Assembly: GCF_018613715.1 (NCBI RefSeq)
Contig: NZ_JAGGPT010000005.1
Coordinates: 310,001-374,000, forward strand
Direction of reading: 5' to 3'
Source of the DNA: Chryseobacterium sp. ISL-6
Lineage (GTDB): Bacteria; Bacteroidota; Bacteroidia; Flavobacteriales; Weeksellaceae
DNA length: 64,000 bases
The position numbers and the translations under genes are program-made. Below the pieces are notes generated by a model. That model was not told the origin of the DNA, made no database searches, and saw only the letters and a list, made by a program, of their open reading frames with translations. How positions within the stretch are numbered: position 1 is the first letter of the stretch; every line of letters starts with the position of its first letter. Below are positions 51,143 to 59,427 of this stretch, one piece after another.

Positions 51143-52501
51143 TTACGCATTATTTTCAACAGCAGGAATAGGATCTGCATAATTAGCCAATCCATAATTT
51201 TGAGTTAAACATAACTCAGGATTTTTTATGTGCCATTCAAATTCATCTCTGAAGTGGCGTATGGCTGCTGCAACAGGCCAAGCCGCTGCATCACCTAAAG
51301 GACAGATCGTGTTACCTTCAATTTTTCTCTGGATGTCCCAAAGTAAATCAATGTCTTCCATTTTTCCTTGTCCGTTTTCAATCTTCTTTAAAATTTTATA
51401 CATCCATCCCGTTCCTTCACGACAAGGTGTACACTGTCCGCAACTTTCGTGATTATAGAATCTCGCTAAAGTCATGGTATGTTCTACGATACACTGATCT
51501 TCGTCTAAAACTATGAAACCTCCTGAACCCATCATTGTTCCGGTAGCAAAGCCACCATCCGCTAATGATTCATAGTTCATGTATCTTGGTTCTCCGTTTA
51601 CTGTTCTTAATAATAGATTTGCAGGAACGATTGGAACAGAACTTCCACCTGGAATACAGGCTTTTAATTTCTTTCCGTTTGGAATACCACCGCAATATTC
51701 ATCTGAATAAATGAATTCTTCAACGGTAATCGTCATATCAATTTCATATACTCCAGGTTTGTTGATATTTCCGCATGCAGAAATCAACTTTGTCCCTGTG
51801 GATCTTCCAACACCTATTTTTGCAAATTCAGCTCCTGTAATATTAATGATTGGAACTACTGCTGCGATAGATTCAACGTTATTTACCACTGTTGGTCTTT
51901 CCCAAAGTCCTTTTACAGCAGGGAATGGCGGTTTTAATCTTGGATTTCCTCTTTTACCTTCAAGAGATTCAAGCAATGCGGTTTCTTCACCACAAATATA
52001 AGCTCCACCACCTCTTTGAACATAAATTTCACAATCGAAACCGGTTCCAAGAATATTCTTACCTAAAAAACCAGCGGCTTTAGCTTCTTCAATAGCTTCT
52101 TCTAAAATATCCGGAATCCATGAATATTCTCCACGGATGTAGATATAAGAAACATTAGAGCCTAAACAGAAAGATGAAATAAGCATTCCTTCGATCAATA
52201 AATGAGGAAGAAATTCCATTAAATATCTGTCTTTAAAAGTTCCTGGTTCAGATTCATCTGCATTTACTACCAGGTGTCTTGGAACACCTTCCGGTTTTGC
52301 CAGAAAGCTCCATTTCATACCTGTAGGAAACCCTGCACCACCACGACCACGAAGTCCTGAAGTTTTTACTTCTTCTAAAATCTCATCGGGTGTCATCTTC
52401 AAGGCTTTTTCTGCTGCTTCATAACCTCCCTGTTTACGGTAAGTCTCGAAATAGCGAATACCTTCTATATGTGCGTCTTTAAGTAAAAGTTTTTTACTCA
52501 T
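51143..52501 (-). CDS. nuoF: NADH-quinone oxidoreductase subunit F
   Basis: A 452-residue peripheral subunit carrying FMN, the NADH site and cluster N3. Seen: GLRGRGGAGFPTGMKW near residues 50-65 and GAYICGEETALLESLEGKRGNPRLKPPFPA near residues 165-195 (NADH/FMN binding), and ESCGQCTPCREGTGWM near residues 352-367 (4Fe-4S ligands with a further Cys in NTICPLGDAA). Normal length. Precedes the outer-membrane-barrel gene by 5 bases. Confidence 0.97.
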   Translation of the reverse strand: MSKKLLLKDAHIEGIRYFETYRKQGGYEAAEKALKMTPDEILEEVKTSGLRGRGGAGFPTGMKWSFLAKPEGVPRHLVVNADESEPGTFKDRYLMEFLPHLLIEGMLISSFCLGSNVSYIYIRGEYSWIPDILEEAIEEAKAAGFLGKNILGTGFDCEIYVQRGGGAYICGEETALLESLEGKRGNPRLKPPFPAVKGLWERPTVVNNVESIAAVVPIINITGAEFAKIGVGRSTGTKLISACGNINKPGVYEIDMTITVEEFIYSDEYCGGIPNGKKLKACIPGGSSVPIVPANLLLRTVNGEPRYMNYESLADGGFATGTMMGSGGFIVLDEDQCIVEHTMTLARFYNHESCGQCTPCREGTGWMYKILKKIENGQGKMEDIDLLWDIQRKIEGNTICPLGDAAAWPVAAAIRHFRDEFEWHIKNPELCLTQNYGLANYADPIPAVENNA

Positions 52502-52513
52502 TGTATATTTTAA

Positions 52514-53023
52514 TTAATCCAAAGCAACTTGTCCCTCTCTGCAAAGATCAAGGATTTCGTCTACTTTTTCTATCGTTAAATTTTCATGAAAGAATTTTCC
52601 CAACTGCATCATCGGCGCATAGCCACACGCACCAAGACATTCAGCGGGTTTTAATGTGAACATACCGTCTTCAGTAGTTTGTCCATCCTTAATGTTCAGT
52701 TTAGTTCTGATATGATTTAGGATTTTTTCGCTTCCGCAAACCATACAAGGTCCCGTTCTGCATACCTCCAAAACATATTTACCAACTGGCTTCATATTGA
52801 ACATCGTATAAAAAGTAGCTACTTCATATACTTCAATTGGCTGAATACTCAATAATTCTGCAACATAATCCATTACTGGAACATCCAGCCATCCTCCGAA
52901 TTCTTTCTGTGCTAAATGCAGAACAGGAAGAAGAGCAGACTTTTGTCTTCCTTCAGGATATCTCGCGATAATTTTATGTACTTGTTCTAAACTTTCCGGT
53001 TTAAAAGCTATTGTTTCGTTCAT
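52514..53023 (-). CDS. nuoE: NADH-quinone oxidoreductase subunit E
   Basis: A 169-residue thioredoxin-like subunit with a 2Fe-2S cluster (N1a). Ligands: CRTGPCMVCG near residue 95 (first Cys and a CxxxxC spacing) and CLGACGYAPMMQ near residue 134. Helical N-terminal domain typical of NuoE. It starts 100 bases after the nuoD stop, with a heptad-repeat element in the gap. Confidence 0.95.
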   Translation of the reverse strand: MNETIAFKPESLEQVHKIIARYPEGRQKSALLPVLHLAQKEFGGWLDVPVMDYVAELLSIQPIEVYEVATFYTMFNMKPVGKYVLEVCRTGPCMVCGSEKILNHIRTKLNIKDGQTTEDGMFTLKPAECLGACGYAPMMQLGKFFHENLTIEKVDEILDLCREGQVALD

Positions 53024-53027
53024 TTTA

Positions 53028-53123
53028 TCTAAGATTTCAGATGTCAGATTTCAGACATCAGATTTTAATTTATCTATAGCGCTAAGAGTCTGACATCTGA
53101 TATCTGATGTCTTACATCTTATT
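53028..53123. repeat. Heptad-periodic inverted element between nuoD and nuoE
   Basis: Left arm 53028-53062 is five 7-base units, four of the form nnTCAGA (TGTCAGA, CATCAGA). Right arm 53089-53123 is five units TCTnAnn (TCTGACA, TCTGATG), the exact reverse complements of two left units. The two 35-base arms pair at 26 of 35 positions, with most mismatches at the same two positions of each unit. The right arm abuts the nuoD stop codon. Confidence 0.8.
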
Positions 53124-54347
53124 TTATGCGTCTAATTCTCCTGCAATAATATTCATACTACACATTGTTACGATCGCGTCAGAGATCACAGAACCTGTAA
53201 TCATTTCAGGATACGCCTGGTAGTAGATAAAACATGGTCTTCTGAAGTGCAACCTGTAAGGCGTTCTTCCACCATCACTCACTAAATAGAATCCTAATTC
53301 TCCATTTCCGCCTTCTACAGCATGGTAAACCTCACCTTTAGGAATTTCAGTTTCTCCCATTACAATTTTGAAATGGTAAATCAAAGCTTCCATCTTATTA
53401 TAAACATCAGCTTTCTCAGGAAGATAAAAATCAGGAACATCAGCATGGAAATCACCCTCAGGAAGATTGTTATATGCTTGTTCGATGATTTTAAGAGATT
53501 CCCATATTTCCTGTTGACGAACCATAAAGCGATCATAAGTATCACCTGCAGTTCCTACAGGAATAATAAAATCGAAATCCTGATAAGACGAATAGGGTTG
53601 CGCAACTCTTACATCATAATCTACACCTGCTGCACGTAAATTAGGACCTGTAAAACTATAACTTAAAGCTCTTTCCGCAGAAATAGCTCCTGCTCCAATA
53701 GTTCTGTCCATAAAGATTCTGTTTCTTTCCAAAAGCTGACCGAATTCAGCAAACTTTTTAGGGAAAGTTTTTAAGAAATCTTTAATTAATTCATGACATT
53801 TTGGCGTCAAATCTCTTTCGAAACCACCGATTCTTCCCATATTGGTTGTCATCCTTGCTCCGCAGATCTGCTCATAAATATCATAGATACGTTCTCTTTC
53901 AATGAACATATAGGTAAGTCCCGTAATTGCTCCAGCATCCATACCTGTTACTCCATTACAGATCAAGTGATCTCCAATTCTTGCCAGCTCCATAAGGATA
54001 ACACGAATGTAGTCAACACGCTTAGGAACTTCAATTCCTATCAGTTTCTCAACAGTCATATGCCAACCTAAATTGTTAATAGGTGCAGAACAATAATTCA
54101 TACGATCCGTAAGGGTAGTGATCTGGGTGAAATTTCTTCTTTCAGAAATCTTTTCAAATGCCCTGTGAATATATCCTACGGTTTGCTCAGCATGAAGAAT
54201 TCTTTCTCCATCCATGGTTAAGACGTTTTGAAAGATCCCATGAGTAGCAGGGTGGGTCGGACCTAAATTGAGGGTATATAACTGACCGTCAATTTGCTCC
54301 TTACTTTCGTATTGGTTAAGTATATTAGATAATGAGTTATCTTTCAT
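53124..54347 (-). CDS. nuoD: NADH-quinone oxidoreductase subunit D
   Basis: A 407-residue subunit forming the quinone pocket with NuoB. Start chosen at 54347 (MKDNSLSNILNQYESK); the upstream 15 codons come from heptad-repeat DNA. Seen: YTLNLGPTHPATHGIFQN (the quinone-site HxxTH loop), GYIHRAFEKI, MTTNMGRIGGFERDLTP, and the C-terminal GGNGELGFYLVSDGGRTPYRLHFRRPCF with the (R/H)xxR...DP-like region. Normal length as a separate, non-fused NuoD. It follows nuoC by 71 bases. Confidence 0.95.
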   Translation of the reverse strand: MKDNSLSNILNQYESKEQIDGQLYTLNLGPTHPATHGIFQNVLTMDGERILHAEQTVGYIHRAFEKISERRNFTQITTLTDRMNYCSAPINNLGWHMTVEKLIGIEVPKRVDYIRVILMELARIGDHLICNGVTGMDAGAITGLTYMFIERERIYDIYEQICGARMTTNMGRIGGFERDLTPKCHELIKDFLKTFPKKFAEFGQLLERNRIFMDRTIGAGAISAERALSYSFTGPNLRAAGVDYDVRVAQPYSSYQDFDFIIPVGTAGDTYDRFMVRQQEIWESLKIIEQAYNNLPEGDFHADVPDFYLPEKADVYNKMEALIYHFKIVMGETEIPKGEVYHAVEGGNGELGFYLVSDGGRTPYRLHFRRPCFIYYQAYPEMITGSVISDAIVTMCSMNIIAGELDA

Positions 54348-54352
54348 AATAT

Positions 54353-54408
54353 ATAATTGATAATTGATAGGCGATAATTGATCAGTAATCAATCATCAGT
54401 AATCATTA
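54353..54408. repeat. Heptad-periodic inverted element between nuoC and nuoD
   Basis: Eight contiguous 7-base units. The first four are ATAATTG (three exact) with one ATAGGCG; the last four are ATCAGTA (two exact), ATCAATC and ATCATTA. The left core TGAT and right core ATCA are reverse complements, so the arms are opposed. Confidence 0.8.
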
Positions 54409-54418
54409 TATTTTTATT

Positions 54419-54913
54419 TTATCTTCCGAACATGCTATCGTTCTTGTCAGTTCTGGTACCATCTTCAAGACGATATTCCTTCAACATTGGGTGATATCCA
54501 AGATCTTCCATATTTAAAATAGCTCTTAGATCAGGATGTCCCTTAAATTTAATTCCAAAGAAATCAAAAGTTTCTCTCTCCATCCAGTTAGCTCCGGCAT
54601 ATAGTTCTGTAAGAGAATCTACTTCGATATTTTCTCTCGACATAAATACTTTAAGACGGATTCTGAAATTGGTCATCATGTTGTGTAAATGATAAACCAC
54701 TCCGATTTCTTTTTCAGGGAATTCAGGATAATGGATTCCACAGATATCTGTAAGGAAATTGATTTCTAAAGAAGAATCTTTAAGATAATGAACCACCTTT
54801 TTGATATCATCTTTTTTAACTTCGATGGTCAGCATTCCGTAAGGTTCTGAACTTGAAATTACAGTTTCCGGAAATTCTCTTGTTATTGCTTCTAATACAA
54901 ATTCGTTCGTCAT
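54419..54913 (-). CDS. nuoC: NADH-quinone oxidoreductase subunit C
   Basis: A 164-residue peripheral subunit (30 kDa class). Conserved C-terminal stretch YAGANWMERETFDFFGIKFKGHPDLRAILNMEDL near residues 105-138 (the ERExxDxxGxxFxGHPxLxRI signature). It is encoded separately from nuoD. Follows nuoB by 6 bases. Confidence 0.95.
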   Translation of the reverse strand: MTNEFVLEAITREFPETVISSSEPYGMLTIEVKKDDIKKVVHYLKDSSLEINFLTDICGIHYPEFPEKEIGVVYHLHNMMTNFRIRLKVFMSRENIEVDSLTELYAGANWMERETFDFFGIKFKGHPDLRAILNMEDLGYHPMLKEYRLEDGTRTDKNDSMFGR

Positions 54914-54919
54914 CTCCGC

Positions 54920-55480
54920 TTAGTTGCTTATGTTGTAAGAATCTAATAAATTCTGGTACTCAGGCATATCTCTCCTTCTGATGCTTTCGCTTTCGGCAAG
55001 AGCCTGAACCTGCATTACGCCTTCTATGATCTGCTCTGGTCTTGGCGGGCATCCAGGAACATAGACGTCTACCGGAATAATTTTATCAATTCCCTGTAAA
55101 ACAGAATAGGTGTCAAAAATACCACCACTAGAAGCGCAAGCTCCTACTGCAACCACCCATTTTGGCTCTGCCATCTGAGTGTATACTTCTTTTAGGACTG
55201 GGCCTAATTTCTTAGATATAGTTCCACAAACCATCAACATATCTGCCTGTCTTGGTGAGAAAGAGTTTCTTTCCATTCCAAACCTTGATGCGTCATATGT
55301 TGGGTTTAGGGTAGCCATAAATTCGATACCACAACAAGAGGTTGCAAACGGTAACGGCCAAAGAGAGAACTTTCTTGCCATCCCGATTACACTGCTCAAT
55401 TTCGTTGCGAAAAAACCTTCTCCTTCAAATCCTTCCGGAGCCGGTGCATCTGTTCTTATTATTGGTTTTTGATCTGACAT
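54920..55480 (-). CDS. nuoB: NADH-quinone oxidoreductase subunit B
   Basis: A 186-residue subunit holding the terminal 4Fe-4S cluster N2. Start at 55480 (MSDQKPIIRT); an upstream in-frame ATG at 55522 is inside heptad-repeat DNA. Ligand motifs: ATSCCGIEFMAT near residue 46 (adjacent Cys pair), VGACASSGG near residue 110 and PGCPPRPEQI near residue 140. Normal length. Confidence 0.96.
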   Translation of the reverse strand: MSDQKPIIRTDAPAPEGFEGEGFFATKLSSVIGMARKFSLWPLPFATSCCGIEFMATLNPTYDASRFGMERNSFSPRQADMLMVCGTISKKLGPVLKEVYTQMAEPKWVVAVGACASSGGIFDTYSVLQGIDKIIPVDVYVPGCPPRPEQIIEGVMQVQALAESESIRRRDMPEYQNLLDSYNISN

Positions 55481-55487
55481 TGTCTTT

Positions 55488-55543
55488 GATTTTAGATTTT
55501 GAATTTTAAATTCTGGATTCAAAATTCATCATTCATAATTTTA
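55488..55543. repeat. Heptad-periodic element between nuoA and nuoB
   Basis: Eight contiguous 7-base units all of the form nATTnnn (GATTTTA, GATTTTG, AATTCTG, GATTCAA, AATTCAT...). The core 55501-55513 and 55515-55527 are inverted at 11 of 13 positions. Fills the 65-base gap. Confidence 0.7.
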
Positions 55544-55545
55544 CT

Positions 55546-55917
55546 TTATTTATCCCAATCAAGGGCTCCACGTTTCCATACATAGATAAATCCTACGAAG
55601 AAAATAGCAACGAATGTTAGAACCGCAAGGAATCCTTCAAATCCGAATTCTCTGAAGTTAACAGCATATGGATAAAAAAATACAATTTCGATATCGAATA
55701 GGACGAACAATACCGCAGTAAGGAAATATTTGATGGAAAAAGGGGTCCTGGCATTTCCTTCTACCGGAATACCACATTCCCAACTTTGATTTTTCACAGA
55801 ATTTCCTTTCTTTTGACGAGGTCCTAAGAAATGCGCTCCAAGTAACGAAACAGCTACAAAACCAATTGCAACGCCGGCTTGAATAAGGATTGGAATATAA
55901 CTTTCAGGTAAATTCAT
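55546..55917 (-). CDS. nuoA: NADH-quinone oxidoreductase subunit A
   Basis: A 123-residue membrane subunit with three helices; first gene of the operon. Seen: NQSWECGIPVEGNARTPFSIKYFLTAVLFVLFDIEIVFFYP, with the conserved YECG-like loop (WECG) and DIExxFxYP. A promoter box lies 24 bases upstream of the start. Confidence 0.96.
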   Translation of the reverse strand: MNLPESYIPILIQAGVAIGFVAVSLLGAHFLGPRQKKGNSVKNQSWECGIPVEGNARTPFSIKYFLTAVLFVLFDIEIVFFYPYAVNFREFGFEGFLAVLTFVAIFFVGFIYVWKRGALDWDK

Positions 55918-55940
55918 TTTTGCATTATTATCTCAATTTG

Positions 55941-55948
55941 CAAATTTA
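55941..55948 (-). promoter_or_regulatory. -7 box TAAATTTG for the nuo operon
   Basis: Exact TAnnTTTG on the minus strand (plus-strand CAAATTTA), 24 bases before the nuoA start. The remaining gap to the T9SS gene at 56033 holds no gene. Confidence 0.65.
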
Positions 55949-56032
55949 GCGAATAAACAAGAAAGCATGAAATTAATAACCTTAAATGTGGAGTTAAAAT
56001 AAGGAAAACTGGTAATTTAGAATGAATAAAAA

Positions 56033-57076
56033 TTAGAGAGTGATGATTATCTTTTTTGTGTATTTTTCTCCTTTTTTAGTAGCAACCGTCAAAAGATATT
56101 GTCCATCAGCGATATTTGATACATCCAGTCTTTCTATGTTGTTTTGATTTGAAAAATCTTTAATAAGTCTTCCAGAATTGTCAAACAGCTGTATTGAGAT
56201 GATTTGCTGGCGTTCAAGGTTGGTGTTACAGATAATGCTGCTTTTTGTTGGATTAATCACGTCGAAATAAATACCTGCGGTACTCGTCTCTTGAACGCCT
56301 AAAATAGGAGTACATGTGGATTTCACATCAGTTAAGTCATAGTACGTTGCTGCACCGTTAATCTGATAACCATACGTTCTGATTGGTGGCCCAACTTGTT
56401 TATTAATCATATCCAGCTCATGTAGGGTAGAATTCCATCCCGTAGAAGCTATAACATAAACCTTGGAGTAGCTTCCATGATTAATTGAAAAGGCTGAGAA
56501 GAAGTTTGATAATGCTCCGAAATTGATGAATGGGCAGCTTGCGGAAGGTGTATTCATATTGATTTCAAGTATACCCGTTAAAGTAGTTACGAAGAGCCTC
56601 CTATTATAAAAAAAGAGATCTCCTGCTACATACTGTCCGGAAGGCAAATCGCCCATATACGAAAATGTACCAGTGCTAATTTCATATCTGTAAAGCTTGG
56701 ATGGGGCTCCTACGGCATATAAGTAGGGGCCGGAATCAGAAATTAAAGCCCTAATTGCACCAGGCGAAGGAGTGAAATCCCCAAGAAATTCACATGTGGC
56801 ATTGGAGCTGTTTTTCCTGTATAATGATCCCGAAGTAGTTACATAATATAGATTGTTGGAAACGTCTATAGCAATATCCGTATAAACTTCGTTCACAGGG
56901 TTTGTAGGCACACAGAAAGTTTCTTCTATTTGGCTTGCATTTGAAACATTAAGTTTGTATACTTTGTTTACAGTACTGGACATGTTTAAAGTAGAGCTTA
57001 CGTAAAATTCCTGTGAACATAATTTTATAGAAATAAAAAATAGGCCCCAAAAAACTGTTTTTAATATTAAGTTCAT
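56033..57076 (-). CDS. T9SS-exported propeller-like protein
   Basis: A 347-residue secreted protein. N-terminal signal peptide (LILKTVFWGLFFISIKLCSQ). The central region has propeller-like strands with DIAIDVSNNLYYVTTSG, GPYLYAVGAP and GDLFFYNRRLFVTTL. The C-terminal about 75 residues (FDVINPTKSSIIC...YLLTVATKKGEKYTKKIIITL) are a type A T9SS sorting domain. Two cysteines pairs are seen near residues 90 and 177. No catalytic motif. Ligand unknown. Confidence 0.85.
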   Translation of the reverse strand: MNLILKTVFWGLFFISIKLCSQEFYVSSTLNMSSTVNKVYKLNVSNASQIEETFCVPTNPVNEVYTDIAIDVSNNLYYVTTSGSLYRKNSSNATCEFLGDFTPSPGAIRALISDSGPYLYAVGAPSKLYRYEISTGTFSYMGDLPSGQYVAGDLFFYNRRLFVTTLTGILEINMNTPSASCPFINFGALSNFFSAFSINHGSYSKVYVIASTGWNSTLHELDMINKQVGPPIRTYGYQINGAATYYDLTDVKSTCTPILGVQETSTAGIYFDVINPTKSSIICNTNLERQQIISIQLFDNSGRLIKDFSNQNNIERLDVSNIADGQYLLTVATKKGEKYTKKIIITL

Positions 57077-57151
57077 GGTATACAGTGTATTAGTGTGTTG
57101 TAAAAATAAAAAAATATTTTTAACAAACGAAAAATAGTCTGTAAGGGGTAT

Positions 57152-57328
57152 TTATTTCTTCATTTTTTTCAGAAGAGAATAGGCCATGAATGAAATATAG
57201 CCAAAAAGAATACTGGCATAAGCAATGTTAATGACCGTGTTCGTTTTATCGTCTCCATTTTGAAAAAAGAAATTGTAAATGATAAATCCGGCGATGAGGA
57301 TTGCAAAGACGATAAGATGTGGTTTCAT
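57152..57328 (-). CDS. Small two-helix membrane protein
   Basis: A 58-residue frame that is easily missed. It reads MKPHLIVFAILIAGF and ends SLLKKMKK. Residues about 4-22 and 33-53 are hydrophobic helices separated by a polar QNGDDKTNT loop; the C terminus is basic. Codon use looks like neighbouring genes and the frame has no alternative start. It lies 149 bases downstream of the GNAT gene on the same strand. Function and family are not recognised. Confidence 0.7.
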   Translation of the reverse strand: MKPHLIVFAILIAGFIIYNFFFQNGDDKTNTVINIAYASILFGYISFMAYSLLKKMKK

Positions 57329-57477
57329 GGGACGAGAGTTGTAGGTTTGGAGTTGAATTGCTGTTTGGACTTACAAGGTACGGTATGTGTAGTTCAAGTT
57401 GGAGGAAGTAGAAAATTGAGATTGTCAGTATGTTCTTACGTCTTTTACTCAAATCTTGTAACACAAATCCCGAAACT

Positions 57478-58611
57478 TTAGTTTTCGTTTATGATCATCG
57501 AATACGTTCTTCTTCTCTTATGGTTCGTTGGATTATAATCCTGCCAAAGAACCTGTACACTTTTGTTTTCTTCCAATTCAGGATTTGTTTCAGCAAAATC
57601 GATTCCCATACTGGTAAATCTCACAAAAATTTCTTTAAAAATAATCGCTGTAACTCCTCTTCTCTGGTATTCCGGATGAATTCCAATAAGGTAGAAATTC
57701 GCACGGTCATTCTTCTTGCTGGCTTGTAAGAAATGCCACCATCCAAAAGGAAATAATTTACCTTTTGCTTTCTGTAAAGCCTTTGAATACGAAGGCATTG
57801 TAATAGCAAAAGAAACCAATTGCTCATTTTCATCAACTACGCAAATCACATAGTTTTTATCAATAAAAGGAAAGTATTTTTCCCTGTACGTTTTTATCTG
57901 TTCATCTGAAATCGGTGTATAAGTAGAAAGGTGTTTATAGGTTTCATCTAATAGTTTGAACATCGGTTCAACAAAAGGTAGAATTTCCTCTTTTGATTTG
58001 AAGTTAAGAACTTTAAGCTTATACTTCTGAGCAATTAATCCACTGAATTTTTCTACTTTTTCAGGTAAGATCTTTGGGAAATTCATTTCATATTCTACCC
58101 ATTCCTTTTCCTTAGTTAGGCCAAGATCTTCAAGGTGCTTTGGATAATATTCGTGGTTGTAGATTCCGATCATTGTTGCCAATTTGTCAAACCCCATTGT
58201 CAGCATTCCTGCTTTGTCGAGATTTGTAAAACCCATTGGTCCTTCGATCATATTGGTATTATGCTCTTTAGCGTAATCTTTTGCTTTTTGAATTAATGCT
58301 TCAGAAACTTCTTTATCGTCAATAAAGTCGATCCAACCGAAACGGACTTTCTTGATCCCTAATTCTTTTTCCTCTTTATGATTGATAATTACCGCAATCC
58401 TTCCAACCACTTTGTTGTCTTTATAGGCAAGGTATTGTTTAGACTCTGAATAATTTAATGCCGGATTTTCCTTTGCATCCCAAATCTTCATTTCGTCTTT
58501 TATAAACGAAGGAACATAATATGGATTGTTTTTATAAAGATCCATTGGAAATTTTACAAATTGTTTTAATTCGTTCTGGGTTTTTACTTCTAGAATTGAA
58601 ACTTTTGACAT
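57478..58611 (-). CDS. GNAT-family N-acetyltransferase-like protein
   Basis: A 377-residue cytoplasmic protein. The GNAT signature FYLIGIHPEYQRRGVTAIIFKEIF near residues 307-330 (acetyl-CoA-binding Q/R-x-x-G) is in the C-terminal half; the N-terminal half (about 30-200) contains VGRIAVIINHKEEKE and NMIEGPMGFTNLDKAGMLTMGFDK, a second GNAT-like or adjoining fold. Proteins of this length and start (SKVSILEVKTQNELKQFVKFP) are common in Bacteroidota; substrate unknown. A promoter box lies 24 bases upstream. Confidence 0.87.
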   Translation of the reverse strand: MSKVSILEVKTQNELKQFVKFPMDLYKNNPYYVPSFIKDEMKIWDAKENPALNYSESKQYLAYKDNKVVGRIAVIINHKEEKELGIKKVRFGWIDFIDDKEVSEALIQKAKDYAKEHNTNMIEGPMGFTNLDKAGMLTMGFDKLATMIGIYNHEYYPKHLEDLGLTKEKEWVEYEMNFPKILPEKVEKFSGLIAQKYKLKVLNFKSKEEILPFVEPMFKLLDETYKHLSTYTPISDEQIKTYREKYFPFIDKNYVICVVDENEQLVSFAITMPSYSKALQKAKGKLFPFGWWHFLQASKKNDRANFYLIGIHPEYQRRGVTAIIFKEIFVRFTSMGIDFAETNPELEENKSVQVLWQDYNPTNHKRRRTYSMIINEN

Positions 58612-58634
58612 AGTTGTGTAGGGTAATTAAAAGA

Positions 58635-58642
58635 CAAAGATA
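58635..58642 (-). promoter_or_regulatory. -7 box TATCTTTG for the GNAT gene
   Basis: Exact TAnnTTTG on the minus strand (plus-strand CAAAGATA), 24 bases before the start at 58611. Confidence 0.6.
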
Positions 58643-58716
58643 AATAATAAAATGTAATACTTTGGCACAGTTTTTACATCTTACAGGTTAAAAATATCTA
58701 TAAAATTTTATAAAAA

Positions 58717-59427
58717 ATGATTGGTTATTATGTAATTATTGGGATTACAATGCTGGTGAGCTGGTATGTTTCATCAAAATTGAAATCTAAATTTGAATAC
58801 TATTCCAATGTACACCTTCGAAATGGCCTTTCTGGAAAGGAAGTGGCTGAAAAAATGTTAAGAGATAATGGAATTAACGATGTTCAGGTAATTTCAGTTC
58901 CCGGACAGTTAACAGATCACTATAATCCAGGGGATAAAACAGTTAACCTTTCAGAAGGGGTGTACATGCAGAGGAATGCAGCCGCCGCCGCAGTAGCGGC
59001 ACATGAATGTGGACATGCTGTACAGCATGCAGTGGGTTATTCTATGCTTCAGCTAAGATCAAAATTGGTACCTATTGTTAATATAAGTTCTAATTTGATG
59101 CAATTCGTAATTATGGCAGGTATTGCTGTTATGTTTGCAAGCAGGACTATTGAAAATCCAAATGGGAATGCCACTGTATTAGCAATTGGTGTTGCGTTAT
59201 TTGCCGTTACCACTCTTTTCGCGTTTATAACTCTTCCTGTAGAATATGATGCAAGTAACAGAGCGATGAAATGGTTGAAAGATACCGGAACAGTTACTGC
59301 TGAAGAATATGTGGGAGTACAGGATAGTTTAAAGTGGGCAGCAAGAACGTATGTCGTGGCTGCTATTGGATCTTTGGTACAACTTCTGTATTGGGTTTCT
59401 TTATTGATGGGTGGAAGACGAAATTAA
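58717..59427 (+). CDS. YugP-type membrane zinc metallopeptidase
   Basis: A 236-residue membrane protein of the neutral zinc metallopeptidase family (YugP/DUF-type). An N-terminal span (residues about 2-17), LSGKEVAEKMLRDNGI near 39-54, then AAHECGHAVQHAVGYSML near 93-110 with the HExxH zinc motif, followed by three more spans (about 118-140, 150-175, 210-232). The catalytic domain probably faces the cytoplasm. It converges with the YigZ gene with a 4-base overlap of the stop codons. Confidence 0.92.
   Translation: MIGYYVIIGITMLVSWYVSSKLKSKFEYYSNVHLRNGLSGKEVAEKMLRDNGINDVQVISVPGQLTDHYNPGDKTVNLSEGVYMQRNAAAAAVAAHECGHAVQHAVGYSMLQLRSKLVPIVNISSNLMQFVIMAGIAVMFASRTIENPNGNATVLAIGVALFAVTTLFAFITLPVEYDASNRAMKWLKDTGTVTAEEYVGVQDSLKWAARTYVVAAIGSLVQLLYWVSLLMGGRRN

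Noticed and set aside
54348..54392. Fifteen extra N-terminal codons of nuoD
   Set aside because: They are a translation of the heptad-repeat element; the conserved protein begins at 54347.
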